A model generated the notes under the pieces. It was not told where the DNA came from. It did not search any database and was given only the letters and a program-made list of their open reading frames with translations. A DNA stretch of 64,000 nt from Aurifilum marmelostoma (Eukaryota > Ascomycota > Sordariomycetes > Diaporthales > Cryphonectriaceae), in NCBI GenBank assembly GCA_027559495.1, contig JAMXSV010000003.1:3906001-3970000 (forward strand), given 5' to 3'. The position numbers were made by a program, and so were the translations under genes. Below are positions 10,127 through 22,524 of the stretch, piece by piece. How positions within the stretch are numbered: the first letter of the stretch is position 1; each line of letters starts with the position of its first letter.

Positions 10127-11605
10127 CATGGGTCACGTCCGGAGGCTTGATTGTGTAGTGCTCCTATTCTTTGCGCAGACTGGAGACTTGTCAACCTTTT
10201 TGATTTACAAACATAGGTAGGTCAACAGCGTTGACTCCATGCTTGATTCTTCTCCAAGCCCGACAAAAACAAGTCTTTTTATTTCTAGAATGTTAGCATC
10301 ACTGTAAGCAGGCAGTAGGTAGCAGAAGTAGTGCGGTCCTGAAGAGGACGTCGTCGTTCGATGTGTAGTCTGTTGTTGGTCATTGCATTCATTGCTGTAA
10401 AAAAGGTGCTTCCCACGAATCAGCATATGTTCTTGTCCATTCACACCTGTTGTCTCTTGACAAGAATATGGTTGATTGCTGAAAGACGTCAGAAGCCCCC
10501 CCAAAGCAGACCCCCATCTGACAGCTTCTACGCTGGGCCGAAGTGCGAAGGGACCACCAGTGATCTAATGTCACGCAAGTGGGTAGCGAGCAATGGTTGC
10601 AGACATGAGACGTGATGAATTTGTCGAATAGGGTATTCACTGTGAGGCTCTGCAGAGACCTGAGCGTTGGGCCGGGTTCATGAACTACTGTGCGAGTTAA
10701 TCAGTGAGGACAAATGTGCAAATGGATTGCTTTAAACAGATCATGCATCCATGAGATATTCACACTGCCATCAAGCGAATTGATTACCCCATGACAACGT
10801 CACACAATCAGTCTGGCTAATAATAACTCGTCGCCGTGGTAGAATCAATCAAGGACTCGCTCAAGCCGGAAGCCAGCCAAATCAAACACCCAGCACGACC
10901 AGCCCAACCCAACAAGTCCACCCTCTCCACAGACCGCAGAAAAGACTCCATGGAAACCGAACACGGCGCCGGGCGAGCAATAGGCACAAACCTTTTCCAC
11001 GTACCCTTGGCCGTCATCAAGTTGCCCGTATGATCTACAGGCGCCAAAGGAGAAAATGCAGAGAGAGGTGGGTGATCAGAACGGGGCGTCGTGGTGCCGG
11101 TGGCGGTGGCGGCGGTGAGGGTTACAATCTACTATTTGTTTCCCCGAAGACGCGGCCAAGGCGGACTGGGGGCTGAGTGGTTGAGGACTTGAGCAGCAGG
11201 AGGCGGAGAGCGGCGGTGGTGGTGGTGATTGGACTGCAAGCTACGGTGATGATATGTGGGCTATGTAATCCGATTAGTACTGAAGGACAATAAGCAAGAG
11301 GTACAAAGCATGTCGTGGCTGATTGATCATATATGTTCTCTCATAAATAGCCTTCCAAAACAGAAATGCAGTCGGACAGAAACGCCCCTTGTGTGCATGC
11401 TCTCAAGGAAATTGGCTCTTCCTTGTGTATCGTAGACTCCAAATGCATATACTCCCAGGACCTGGCACCCTGAAACTCCAACTCTGGCGCGCATTTCTCT
11501 CTTTCTGGAAAACACACCATTCAGATATAATCAGCAGGCCTCCTGTTCCGTCATGGGACACCCTGACCCTCCTCTCTCCCTTCCCGTTCGCATGAACACG
11601 TCTGC
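10127..11605. other. Intergenic, about 1.5 kb between convergent genes
   Basis: Contains the low-confidence small frame listed at 10817-11047 and a GGTGGCGGTGGCGGCGGTG-like tract at about 11096-11118. No other supported feature. Confidence 0.4.
10817..11047 (-). CDS. Possible small protein, 76 aa
   Basis: ATG-initiated frame MAPVDHTGNLMTAKGTW... with a semi-hydrophobic C-terminal half (DLLGWAGRAGCLIWLASGL). Codon choice looks plausible for a gene, but there is no recognised homologue and an overlapping plus-strand frame is also open. It could be a chance frame. Confidence 0.25.
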   Translation of the reverse strand: MAPVDHTGNLMTAKGTWKRFVPIARPAPCSVSMESFLRSVERVDLLGWAGRAGCLIWLASGLSESLIDSTTATSYY

Positions 11606-14600
11606 TCACAATGACCCGATCCTCACGCCAATATCCCCACTCGTGGTATGCACCTTGATCTTTGCCCCCTTCTCGATCGAACCCTTGTGCGCCAGCACGG
11701 CCTTCTTGATGCCAGGGAACCCATCGTCCCGGTGGCGGATGATCTCGACCCCTTCGCCCCCGATCTTGATCTTGCCGGACAGCGTGTCGGTGTCGATGAA
11801 CCCTTCCCAGGACGGCGGGTATGTCACGTGGATCTGGGCGCTGGTGGCCGTGTGATGGCCTGAAACGACGCGGAGCGCTGGTGGGGCGTTGGAGGCGGCA
11901 GCAGCAGGCTCGTCGGGGTTCTGCTGCGAGGGCTGGAGGAGGTCATATGGATCTCCCCCACCGATGGGAATGACGGCAGCATCGTCATTATTGCCATCAT
12001 CCCTGGGCTGCGATGGAGGGAACGAAGGCGGCATGGGTGTGTCCGGCACACGAGGAGGCACTGGCGCCACGAGAGGTGGGCTCACGTACGCGCCGGTGGT
12101 CAGGTCCGTCCACATCACCTCGAGCACATTGACGACCGTGTTGCCGCTCGTGGACGAGGTCTCGACGAGAGATGTCCTCTTCCTCGAGCTGCCCTCGTCA
12201 TCGTCATCGTCGTCATCGTTGACGAGCAAGGCGGCGGCTTGTGACTGGTCCAAGACCGGCAGCAGAGTCAGATCCATTTTGCCGGAGGTGGTGTGCGCTT
12301 TAAAGGAAGAACCAAACGCCACGCTGGCTTTCAAGGTGCCTGACATGCTCTGCACGCTGACTGCATAGGATCGTGGCGGGATGATCTCCTCTGGGCCGCC
12401 GGCGGCGGCGGCCTCGGTGACGGGTTCGTAGAGCTCAATGTGGCCCGAGATGGACTTGGCGTACAGGACCGCAGGGCGTGGCCTCTCCTTCAACACCTCC
12501 TTGGGCCGGACGCCCGCGTGGATAGAGCCCGAGATGGTCTCGAGGCCGAGGTAGTCGTACAGCGGCCAGGAGCCAGAGATTGAACCCGACATGGTCTTGA
12601 CCTCGACGTGGCGACTGTCCAGGTTGAAGGCGGCGGGCGGCGCGTTGTACATGAGATCAGCCCTGTCCCGCAAGCCGTCTGTGGCGGCTACGACGGAGCC
12701 GACCGTGCTGGCCAGCCGGGCGAAGCTGTGCAGCTGCAGGGACAGGTTGTCCAGCAGCTTGACGCCGAGGTGGACAGCCTCGACGTTGAAGCTGTCGAGG
12801 ACGCTGTCTGCGGGCACCCAGACGGTGGCCTGGATCATTACACACGGTGACGAGGCGCTGTCTGTCCACGAGATGGAGCGCGGCGTGGTGATCTTAAGCT
12901 GCTGCTCGTCGTCGTCGAATCCGATGTCGATATCGAGCCTGGGGTCGTTGACGATGGTCTGCACCTTGATCGTCGACCCAGGGGTCCCAGCGCCCGAGCG
13001 CCGGAGTACCACGTCGCCGCTGATGTGGACATCTTTGCCGTTGTGGCTGTACTCATCCCTGATGTCCTGAACGACAGAGATGTTGCGCGAGCCCGAGAAG
13101 TCCACCTGAAACTCAAAGTCCTCGCTCTTGGCCACGGTGGGAGCACAGATGCGGTCATTCTTCCACGCCAGAGGGCCGTCGAAGGGGGGATAGCTCAGTC
13201 TGATGCCGTTGTCATCCTGGTCTGGGGTATCTCCGTTGCCCACCTCTGGTCTGGATTCAGCCGGTGGGCTGCTAGGGCTGCTGCCTCCTGGGACCTTGAT
13301 GATTCTCTGCATAGCTACCTGTTAGTGACTGAAGACAGAAGGTCTAGCTCATGGGTGCATCTGATCATAGTATTGAGGAGGGGGAAGGGAAAACAGAGTC
13401 GAGGTTTCGGGCTTGGTGGGCTGTGTTGATGTACAGCATAGCAGTTATAGCGATGATGCCAGCACACGCGTGCGATCACCACGTCAGCACCATAATTGGC
13501 TGCGTCACCACACACCCATGAACAATAAACGATGTTGTTGTGTACGCAAATAGTGATGCAAGGCCAACAACCGCGGCCCATGTAGGCAGCTTACCTCATT
13601 CTTGACGCCCCTGACGGAGCTTACCAGGAACCCGATCGTAATGAACAGCAGGATCACCCCCAGGATGACCATCTTCCAGTGCTTCCTCCAGCTGAACTGA
13701 CCCAGCCGCTCTCTCCATCCGCGAGGAGGTTGAGGGTGATAGTCATAGTGTCCGTTCTCGTCTGGCTCTCCTCCCATGCTCTGTGGGGTGATGGCTTGGT
13801 AGGTCTGGCCGTTCAGGAGGCCGCGCCTCTCAGGCGTCGAGGGGTGACCCATGTTTCCGGTGCCGACGCCACTTGTGCTGGTGGTAGTCGAGGGTGGTGA
13901 AGAAGAGGTGATGGACTGGTAATTGAGCGTTGAAGGTCTGCTCGAGCTGGCCAGCGGCGACGTGGGCGATGGTGTGTAGGCAGGTGGCGCCTCGCTGAAC
14001 AGTGACGAGCGCTCCGAATATATCGTATCGCTGCGGCGGGAGCGGTTAGGCGAGGGTGTCAGCCCTGCAGCAGCAGATGACGACGACGACGACGCCGCCG
14101 TCGAAGGCGTGTACCTGTGATTTGCGGGGCCCGCCCTCGAAAATGGCGAGGAAGATGCGACAGCAGGAGGACCCGCAGCAGTAGATGGTGGTGGTAGGTG
14201 AGGGTTCAGCAGTGAGAAGGCCGAAGGGAGAGCTGCTGCTGGCGCTGGCTGATGATTGCGAGGACCAGTGCCAAAATTGGTGGCAAGATTTGGGAAGTGT
14301 GTGGGAGCAGCAGTAGTGGTCTCTAGAGGTTCATGATGTTCCCCGGAGGAGGAGAAGGGAGAAAAGGAAAGTCTGTTTCGACGGTGCTCCTCTTGGGCCT
14401 CTCTTGCTTTGCTCTCGGCAGTGGACCCTTGCTCTAGAGACGGGTCTGACACCCAGACATCCGGTACATGGGGTACTTGGGATGATAGCGGTGGCAATAC
14501 GGGCGACGAGGTGGCACCATGTACCTCGAGATCGTCTGCTCGCTGCTGGGAAGGGAAGTATGTGGACAGGTAGATACGGTTCGGGTCATCCTCACTGCTG

Positions 14601-14918
14601 GGCTCCGGTTCAGAGCTCCGAGGTCTATTTCCAGATCCAGATCCAGATGGAGCAGGTCCTTCTCCCGGCAACAAGGGACGTCGACCAAAGTATCCGTCTG
14701 ATGGCGACAGCGCTGCCTCTTGGTCTTGTTCTGCAGCCACGTGTGACCGATGATGACCATAATGTTCATTATAACCATCATCAGTCCCTCCTGCCCCCTC
14801 CTCTATACTGGTTCGTGTTTCCTCCGTCTCCCGTCAGGGCGGCATACAGATCCTCGTCGGCATCTGATGAGTCGTCAAGCCCGCTATACATATTGTCGGA
14901 ATAAGGAAAGCCAGACAT
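11606..14918 (-). CDS. Large single-pass membrane protein, fungal hypothetical
   Basis: Exons 14918-13595 and 13306-11606; the intron has GTAAGC and ATGCAG ends. The protein is 1007 aa if one base of the C5 run 14794-14798 is removed. The first 405 residues are Ser/Pro-rich, begin MSGFPYSDNMYSGLDDSSDA and look disordered and cytosolic. One transmembrane helix (KMVILGVILLFITIGFLV) lies near residue 425. The rest is a beta-rich outer domain with repeated S-G-x-I/L-x motifs (TMSGSISGSW, TISGSIHAG, SISGHIELY, SMSGTLKAS, TSGKMDLT, TLSGKIKIG). These resemble the repeating strands of DUF4097-type putative adhesin domains. The topology suggests a type II membrane protein. Function unknown. Confidence 0.75.
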
Positions 14919-16765
14919 GGTGGATGTTGTGTGCGTGCGCGTCGTACTGCAGCTGTGCGTGTGCGTGAGGTTGCCGTAGGAGGAGGGACGTGCCCTGGGT
15001 GTGTGGACTCTCTCCCGCGACCCCGAAACAGCTTGGCGGCCTGCTTTGAAACTATCGCCAAGGACAGAAACGCAACGAACCGTGTTGCGCAATGGGCGGG
15101 AAACTTGGGCCTTCTCCTTCTCCTCTGTTTCGCTTGGCGTGGGAATTTTTTTTTTTCTTTTTCTTTTCCCTCTTTGCTTATTTTGAGGACGCAATTGATG
15201 ATGTGTCTTTCTATCCTAATTAGGAGCACAGTGGGTGGGCAAACAAGAAATTGGCGGCAGCGGACGAACGACGACGAGGCCCACGATGAGGGGAAGGACG
15301 TAGACGAGGAAAGCCAATGTAAGAAAGACGGACAAAAATTAAGGCGAGATGAAAGTGATGACAGCTAGAGGGGGAGAAAAAGGCATTGGTCCTAGTTTTA
15401 CATGTATCCTTCTTCCTAGCCTGCTACGACAATCAACGTGCAGGTAGGTGGGTACAAGGATTGTGAGGAGCGAGAGAAAGCCCCTCACTTCATGGTTCCT
15501 CTTACTTTGGCTTTGGCGAGGGTTAGAGTTGCATAGTTGACTCAAAGGCTTCGTCAGCGCCAGCAGAGACGGCTTGGCTCCTATCTCGGACCATATACAG
15601 ACACACAATCGACTTGAACCCCTCTTTCTACTCCGTATTGTATGCTACTTGGCCGTAGGAACAGTGAGTAGCATGACAGCGTCCCAGCTCCGATAATCAT
15701 GTGCAAATCCACCAGCCAACCATGCCGAACTCCGGGGCCGTTATCGTCTAATGCCGGAAGGGAAGCTGGGTGGTGAGTGGAAGATGGTGGAAGACCGTCA
15801 GCAAGGAACAAAATCCGACCGAACAATTCAGTTTTGCTGCATCCCTCCAAAAAGCCGTGGGTGGCTGGACGGGTGGGGTTGTTGGACTGCTGGGACCGCA
15901 GCATATCAGACCATATCAAGCTTAACGCGTATGCACGTAAGCTTAAATCAAGAGGGGTTACACCGTCCGTGAACATGGGCTTATTGGTCAATATACATCT
16001 TGAAGGATCGAGACTTACGAATGCTATAGCTTTTCTGGCGGGGTGAGGACGCGTGCGGTGACGACTTCAACTGAAAATGGCAAGGTGAAAAGGGTATTCG
16101 TACAGTGTAGAGTAGATAAGCACATCACATCACCTGAGTGTTCAATCTTGTTCAGTATGACGTTTGCTGCTTGCATAATCTTGCAATGCAGCTCGAATCC
16201 CTTGAATGGGGCTCGTGGCTATGGTACGAGCAGTGCTTAATCTCGATACGTATCGAGCTGGACCAGAGCATTCCTTCTTTCCCACTCGGGCACGATTGTC
16301 CCCCGCCATCCAGCTTACTCTCTATCGAGTATATCGTGAAGAGAAAGATCTCTTCCCTCCATCCTGTATCTTTCGAATCTGTGTCTTCTTTGGTATCATC
16401 ATCTTGCCCTCCTGTATTATTGTGTGTGCCGCTTGTCTCACCACGCGTGTCTCCAACGCCTTACGCATTTGACCAATAAACGAATCCAAATCCAGTCATT
16501 GGCTCACCTCGCCAGTCTCCACCAAACGCCATGTGCAGATGCAGTCGTGTTGCTTGTTTTGTTTCTTTTCTTTCTTTCTTTGTTTTCCCCGTATCGGCTA
16601 GTTGTCCAGCTCTCTCCTGCATGTGATGATGCCCGCCATGATCAACAAAGAATCTCGTTTCCTCCGTGGTCTCCAGTAGGGTCGTCCGGTTTCCTAAGCT
16701 ACGCCGGACAAGAGAGGGAGGAGGCTCGATGTCTCTGACTGAGTGTGGATAGGATCGCTCGGTCC
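14919..16765. other. Intergenic, about 1.85 kb
   Basis: Promoter of the membrane-protein gene and 3' flank of the carrier gene. It holds a T-rich tract (15147-15170) and TTTCTTTC-like pyrimidine runs near 16560-16590. Frames here are short and unconvincing; no gene is called. Confidence 0.45.
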
Positions 16766-19560
16766 TCAGTGCAGGCCCATCGTTCGCTTTGAGCTCTCGT
16801 AGACGACCCAGGTGATGCTCAGCGCCGGGGCGACTTTGAGCAGATTAGGCGTCAGGCCCTTGTACATGCCGCGGAAGCCCTCGTTCTTCCAGGTCTTGCA
16901 TGTCACATCCCAGATGCCCGTGTAGGTTGGCGGGTGCATGCGAGTGCCCTGAGTCTGAAGACGGGTGCGCAGCACGTTGATCGGGTACACGGCGGTGGCA
17001 CCAAACGCGCCCGAGCAGGCGCCAATGAAACCGGTGACCAGGTTACCTGGGGCCGCGTCCTCCTCGTGAATGCCGTAGTATCGTGCCTTCTGGTTCGTAT
17101 AGGCCTTCTTCAGGAACTCAAAGGTGCCCATGTCGATGGCGCTGTAGGGGAACATGCCCACGAGACCCATGGTGAGTCCACGATAGGCGGAGCGAAAACC
17201 GCCCTCGACCACCATCTTGCGAGCCGTCTGCACCAGCAGGGCGTTTCCGGTGAGGCCGCCCTGCACAGTCTCGCATTGCAGGCGAAACTTGAGGGTATCG
17301 ACAGGGTAGACACAGGCCCTGCGCAAGATTTTTGTTAGTATGGAAGGCATGATGGGAAGACCGAGGATCGAGCTCACTGTGCCGCCATGCCTGCGAAACC
17401 ACCGGCCACGAATTTGGAGTATGGATTGATCTTGGTGGGGTCGCCGTGTCCCTCGAGCGTAGCAAGAGTCCGCTTGGCCGCCTCGTATGAACCAAACTAG
17501 ATATTAAAGGTCAGCACTGGGTATCAAGACAGTCGAGGTGGGTGTGAAGCAAAAGAAGCTTACCTTGATGGCAGTCTCAGGCATGATCTTGAGGACATTC
17601 AGTCCGTTACCTGCGGGCCCAGCGTCAGCTCTATCTCCCTGACTTGGTTCGAACACGGGCCCAACCGGCGTCAAACACAGCCACCTGGGAACAGGGACCG
17701 TGGTGAGAGCATGGTGGGTGGGGGTGGAAAGGCCAGATAAGCTTACCAGCAAAGAAGGTCCGTATTCCGCCAGCCTTGTACAGCTCACGAACGGCGGCGC
17801 CGATAGACTTGACTCCACCTCCACCATTCGCAGCACCTGTGGCGACGAGGAGGGCGACCTTGATACGGTCCAGGGGCGCGGTCGCGGTACGGGAGACACC
17901 GCCTGCGAGAGCACCGGCGAGGAAGTAACCTGGTTCAGGGAGGTATTGCGTTAGCCCCGACTTAGAAACTTCATCCTCATCATACTCGATTTCATCGACA
18001 TCAGTCTCGTGCGAATACAGCCGGGCATCGTTGTAGCTGTGGTGGTATTTGTGGTCGTCGTCGTGGTCATGGGTATCCAAGAAATCAACGTCGCCATTGC
18101 TTTGCTTGTTAGATGTACCTGATGCATCCATGACCTGGAGGTCCTCAGCGGTGGTGCCAGTGGCTTGCTGAACTGCACTGGTGGGGGTTGTGGCGATGTC
18201 AGAGATGCTGCCTGCTGCAGCTTGAGGATAGGAGGAATAGGCTGCAGCCATCCTATCCTCTTTGGTATTTTTGTTGATGTTGTTCTTCTTCATCTTGGAC
18301 TGGCTTGATGGCTTGGATTGTTGCGATGTGGGAGGCTGTTGCTGCGATATTTCGGCGGCGGCAGCAGCAGGGTCAGGTTGGGAAAAGGATGAGGTTGTCG
18401 ATGTTGTTGTTGGTGGAGGTCCAGATCCAGGTCCAGGTCCAGGTCCAGGTCCAGGTTCACCACGGAGCTCAGAGGTTGGAGGTGGGTTCAGGTAAGGAGA
18501 CTGTTCAGGAGGGGTGGGTTGGGCGAGCCTGAGAATCGACCCAAAGAGTGCTTGAAGAAGAAAGCCCGTCGTACCTAGACCTTCGAGTGTTTCTTCTGTG
18601 ACCATAGAGTCTCCCTCAGCGTTCAACATAACAACAGAGTTGTAGAATGAAAGCGCTGCCTCCAATGGTGAGTTGTGGTTGTGGGTGGTGGGCATAAACA
18701 GCAGGAAATCACTTGATGGGGTTTTGGTGAATTAGCAAGCTTTTACTTGACAATGTGGAAGGGGACCATCTAGATAGGGCCTCGGGGGGGGCCACTAATT
18801 TACTGCAGATGCCTCACCAGCCCTTCTTAGCACCTCAAGAATCATTCAAGATCATCTGAGCGCACTTCTAGGCTGTGAACCAACATCCTAGCCTCTCCTC
18901 GGAGCAGGCGCCTTCAAGATCTCACAATCACAAAAGCGCCCGGGGGGGGGGGGGGAACCCAGGCTAGACAGCGCAGAGAAAAAGGAGACATGCTTACCGC
19001 CACTCATCAAAGCTAATGTATCCATCGTGGTTCATGTCAATCTCGTCAAAGAAGCCAGCTAACCTGCGCCTAGGCACAGACAGGCCTGCTTTTTGAAAAG
19101 CTGCTGCCAGCTCTTCGGGCCCAACCTTGCCATCATGGTTCCGGTCTATGGATGTGAAGAGGAGCAGCAGCTGACGTTCGGCAGCCTCAACAAAGACTCG
19201 AAATTCTGTGCAGTACTCGGCTCAAGATCAGCTATTGCTCTAAAACCGGCAGGCCATGGCCGTCCACAGGTCCCACAGTACAAACAGACATACCTTCATA
19301 TTGGATCTTGCCATCATTGTTGCTGTCAACCATCTGTATGATCTCCTTCATCATATCATCGGCATTCTTCAGGGCTGTGTTTCGCCATCAGCAGTTGCTT
19401 GGGGTGTCATGATAAGCCAAGCCAGCTCACGATGGTCTATCCTCCTCAAGCCCTTCTGCAGACCCTTCAGATCCAGCTCGTTCGTCCCCTGGGGGTCCAG
19501 TTTCCTCCACAGCTCCTCGACCCTCTTGTCCCGCTGGTTCTGTGACTCTGCAAGCTCCAT
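16766..19560 (-). CDS. SAL1: Ca2+-dependent mitochondrial ATP-Mg/Pi carrier, SAL1/SCaMC type
   Basis: Seven exons: 19560-19431, 19374-19294, 19205-18998, 18711-17747, 17610-17564, 17496-17378, 17318-16766; about 700 aa, all GT-AG and in phase. The N-terminal half has EF-hands: a degenerate DPQGTNELDL, then DSNNDGKIQYEE, DRNHDGKVGPEE and DMNHDGYISFDE. The C-terminal half is a mitochondrial carrier with the three repeat signatures PLDRIK, YPVDTLKFRLQ and YPINVLRTRLQ. The family exchanges ATP-Mg for phosphate across the inner membrane and is switched on by cytosolic calcium. Unusual here is a low-complexity linker of about 190 residues between the halves, with a (Gly-Pro)n tract and a His/Asp-rich patch. 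An upstream in-frame Met (MQITKVVKEFEM) could be the true start. Confidence 0.9.
18421..18457. repeat. Hexanucleotide CCAGGT tandem repeat
   Basis: About five copies of a 6-bp unit that encode alternating Gly-Pro on the minus strand within the SAL1-type linker. Likely length-variable between strains. Confidence 0.8.
18942..18955. repeat. SAL1: G14 homopolymer in an intron of the carrier gene
   Basis: A run of 14 G in the 286-nt intron 3 of the carrier gene. Its length should be treated as uncertain, given the other homopolymer problems in this window. Confidence 0.8.
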
Positions 19561-20469
19561 CTCGAATTCCTTGACCACCTTTGTGATCTGCATCTTTGTT
19601 ATTGGTGTATCATCGCACGGGGGTGGGTCAGTTCGGGCGGTCGAGGGTAGGGGTAGAATCGGAAGGCGATGTGGGTAGAGGGAGTGGTGTTGAAACCCAA
19701 CCACAAGTTGAGTATGCTCTTCCGAAGGGGGAGACGGGTTGGGTTCGTTGCGCGCTGTTTGCTATGTTCCTATCATGGCTTGATCTGGACTATGTCGCCT
19801 TGTCGTGATCGCAGGACAAGGTCAGTTGCAGCCGGGCTGTATCTGGAGATGCACCACACAAGGGGCTTGGTGGTACGAAGGGCAGATTGTAATAGACAAA
19901 TCACTGGTCCTGTGACAATGCTGCTTTGCTCAATTGGATTTTCTGTCTCTGTGGTAGGAGTTTTAGGTCGGCAAAGTTTGTGTGGTATCGGTGCAGGGGA
20001 GCAGACAATAACCTCAATCGAAGCTCTTTTTGTCGTCGTTGGAGAAGCACAGCATGTTCATCAAACTGCTCAGGCCTTTTCGCCCAGTGCTTGTCTGGGT
20101 AGGGTCGGCCCAGGCCTATCCCCCACTTTCTAGAGCTCCATCCTGGTTTCGATATCACCCCACAGGCCTCTCCTTACTCGGCCCGAGGCGCTCACGTCAC
20201 TGGATGTCTCTCTTTAGCGGGCTCCCCAAACCCCCAATCACAGGGCATTCATAGTAAGTGGGCTGCCCTGGAGGTCCCTGATTAACCCCACTAAGCGATG
20301 AGTAAGGCCTGCTAGGAACCGACTAATCCGCTACCACCCGCCTGCCCTCAAGTGATTGTAGCCCGCTCCTTCTGGGAACAACCACCATCACAACAAGAGC
20401 AAGCAGCACAATTCAGCCGCTGGGCTGGGGTTGGAAAACCCTTGTGCTCATGATCATCACCCGGCTGCT
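19561..20469. other. Divergent promoter region of SAL1-type carrier and SSN8
   Basis: About 0.9 kb between divergent starts. Frame extension upstream of the carrier Met is possible to 19704. No other gene seen. Confidence 0.45.
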
Positions 20470-21670
20470 ATGGCGGCCAACTACTGGGAGTCTACCCAGC
20501 GAAAACACTGGCAGTTTACCAAGGAACAGCTGGCCTCGATGCGGCAGAAGCTCGAGGATGAAGACCCGGCCCTGGTTCAGAGCTTCGGGCTGCCACAGCT
20601 GCGGCACCTGAACATATTCTTCAACCAGCGTGGGTGCCCTCTCCCTTGTACCTCCTCTACATGTCACGGAGCATCCACAGAGGCTAACCAAAGCTGCCTA
20701 TCCGAATGCACAGAGACCAACCGCCTCGCAAAGAGACTCGGGACTCGACAGCAGGCCATAGCCACTGCTCAGGTCTATATCAAACGCTTCTACACAAAGG
20801 TCGAGATCAGGAGGACCAACCCTTACCTGGTCATGGCAACCGCATTATACCTGGCATGCAAGATGGAAGAGTGCCCGCAACACATTCGTCTTGTGACACA
20901 GGAAGCTCGAGGTCTCTGGACTGGTATGGCCCCAACTTCCCTCCCAGGCATGTTCTATCCATGATGACAGGATGCTTACATTGCACTGGCTAGACATGCA
21001 GCTCTTCCACGAACCATCCAAGATTGGCGAGTGCGAGTTCTGGCTTATATCTGAGCTCAACTCCCACCTCATTGTCCACCAGCCCTACCGTACCCTGACC
21101 GGCCTCCAATCGAATCTAAACCTGACCAACGATGAGCTGGCCCTAGCCTGGTCCATTGTTAACGACCACTACATGACCGATCTCCCGCTTCTATATCCAC
21201 CACACACCATTGCCCTTACATCCATCCTGCTGGCCATCGTCTTCAGGCCCTCTCAGAACAGCGGCGCAACGCAGGGTCAGGGCCAGAGCCCAAGCTCGAG
21301 CCAAGGATCCGGCACGGGAACGGCAGGGCTGGGCACGCCCAGCATGGCCGGTGTGAATGCGATGACCAGCGCGCTCAATCAGCTGCAGCAGAGCCGCCAG
21401 CCGATGACACCTGGTGCTGTTGGTGGACAGGGCCAGCAGTCCGGCCAGCAGGGCGTGGACGGTGCAAGCAATGCGCACAAGATAGAGCGGTACAGCAAGG
21501 TGCAGCGTTTCGGGCACTGGCTCTCGGAGAGTAATGTTGATCTCGAGGCCATGGTGGACTGCACCCAGGAGCTGATCTCGTTTTATGACTGCCATGAGGC
21601 ATATAACGATAAGCTGACGCGGGAGCAGGTTATGCGGTTCATCAAGGCGCGGGGACTTGACAAAGGTTGA
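20470..21670 (+). CDS. ssn8: RNA polymerase II holoenzyme cyclin-like subunit (cyclin C)
   Basis: Exons 20470-20629, 20714-20923, 20994-21670; 348 aa. The N-terminus MAANYWESTQRKHWQFTKEQ is the typical start of cyclin C. The cyclin box follows: LAKRLGTRQQAIATAQVYIKRF, NPYLVMATALYLACKMEECP, then GECEFWLISELN and VHQPYRTL. A Gln/Gly/Ser-rich insertion of about 100 residues sits before the last conserved block (IERYSKVQRFGHWLSES). Ssn8 pairs with the kinase Ssn3/Cdk8 in the Mediator kinase module. An upstream in-frame ATG at 20431 would add 13 residues, but the family begins at 20470. Confidence 0.93.
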
Positions 21671-22524
21671 GAACGTCCTTGAAAGAGGAAATGAAGGAAC
21701 AACCCCAGGTCAACTCTTGTGGGAAGTCTAGCTCACAAGAGATCATATCTCAGGGTTGCAGACCCAGTGTCAAGGAGGACCTGGTCGCCGGATGGATGAG
21801 CTCACAGGCACAGTCCATCGACATGGCTACCACGCTCCATGAAGGAGGGCCTCATGAAGATGAAGGACAAGAGAAGCAAGCTTAGCAGCTTTGCTCAATT
21901 TCGCACCATCCATTCTGGCTAGCAGTCCTATGAGGTCTAATGGGCAACATCAAGTTGGACAAACAGTGTATTCTCTAACACCAAACTTGGTCAAAACGGT
22001 ATTCTGGACGTACAAGCTTTCAGTGGGAACGAGCGCCTGTGTCACGATCAAAGCAGGAGGACAGGAGGCTATCATGATGATGTAGATCTCGAAACCTGAT
22101 CAATTAGGACTGATTGGGTCCTCCATAGAGTGATACGCAAAGACACATGCTAAGTTCGACCAACCACTGTTTCGATCCACAACGATCTACATTGCAGCTC
22201 TTCCTCGTGGAACTTGTACGGTCCAGACCACTACCACCTTCTTTTTCTCATGCCGACCGAACGGAGGAGAAGAGTTATTCCCAGGATCAGCTGCATGTGG
22301 CCAGCTGGACGAGCAGCCCTGTCCACCCCGCACCCCGCGCTCACAGCACACTCGGCACTTTGAGCTGTGTCTAGAGTAGATGTAATTATAAGTAACTGAG
22401 ACTGCGGTCAACTTCTATGTAATTTCGACGGGGTCATATTTTACAACCAAGGACGGAAAGAAAAAGATACATTGTGTGTGTGAGAGAGAGAGAGCCAACC
22501 TCGAAAGGAAGAAAGAGATCCACC
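21671..22524. other. Intergenic, about 850 bp
   Basis: 3' flank of SSN8 and promoter of the dioxygenase gene. A GTGTGTGTGAGAGAGAGAGAG tract lies 35-55 bp before the dioxygenase ATG, probably in its 5' UTR. No gene seen. Confidence 0.45.

Noticed and set aside
14740..14820. An intron between MSGFPYSD... and the rest of the membrane protein
   Set aside because: No GT donor in the right phase exists before the stop. Removing one base of the C5 run joins the frames with gene-like sequence.
15581..15991. 136-aa minus-strand frame
   Set aside because: No homology I recognise and no gene-like composition; lies in likely UTR and promoter DNA.
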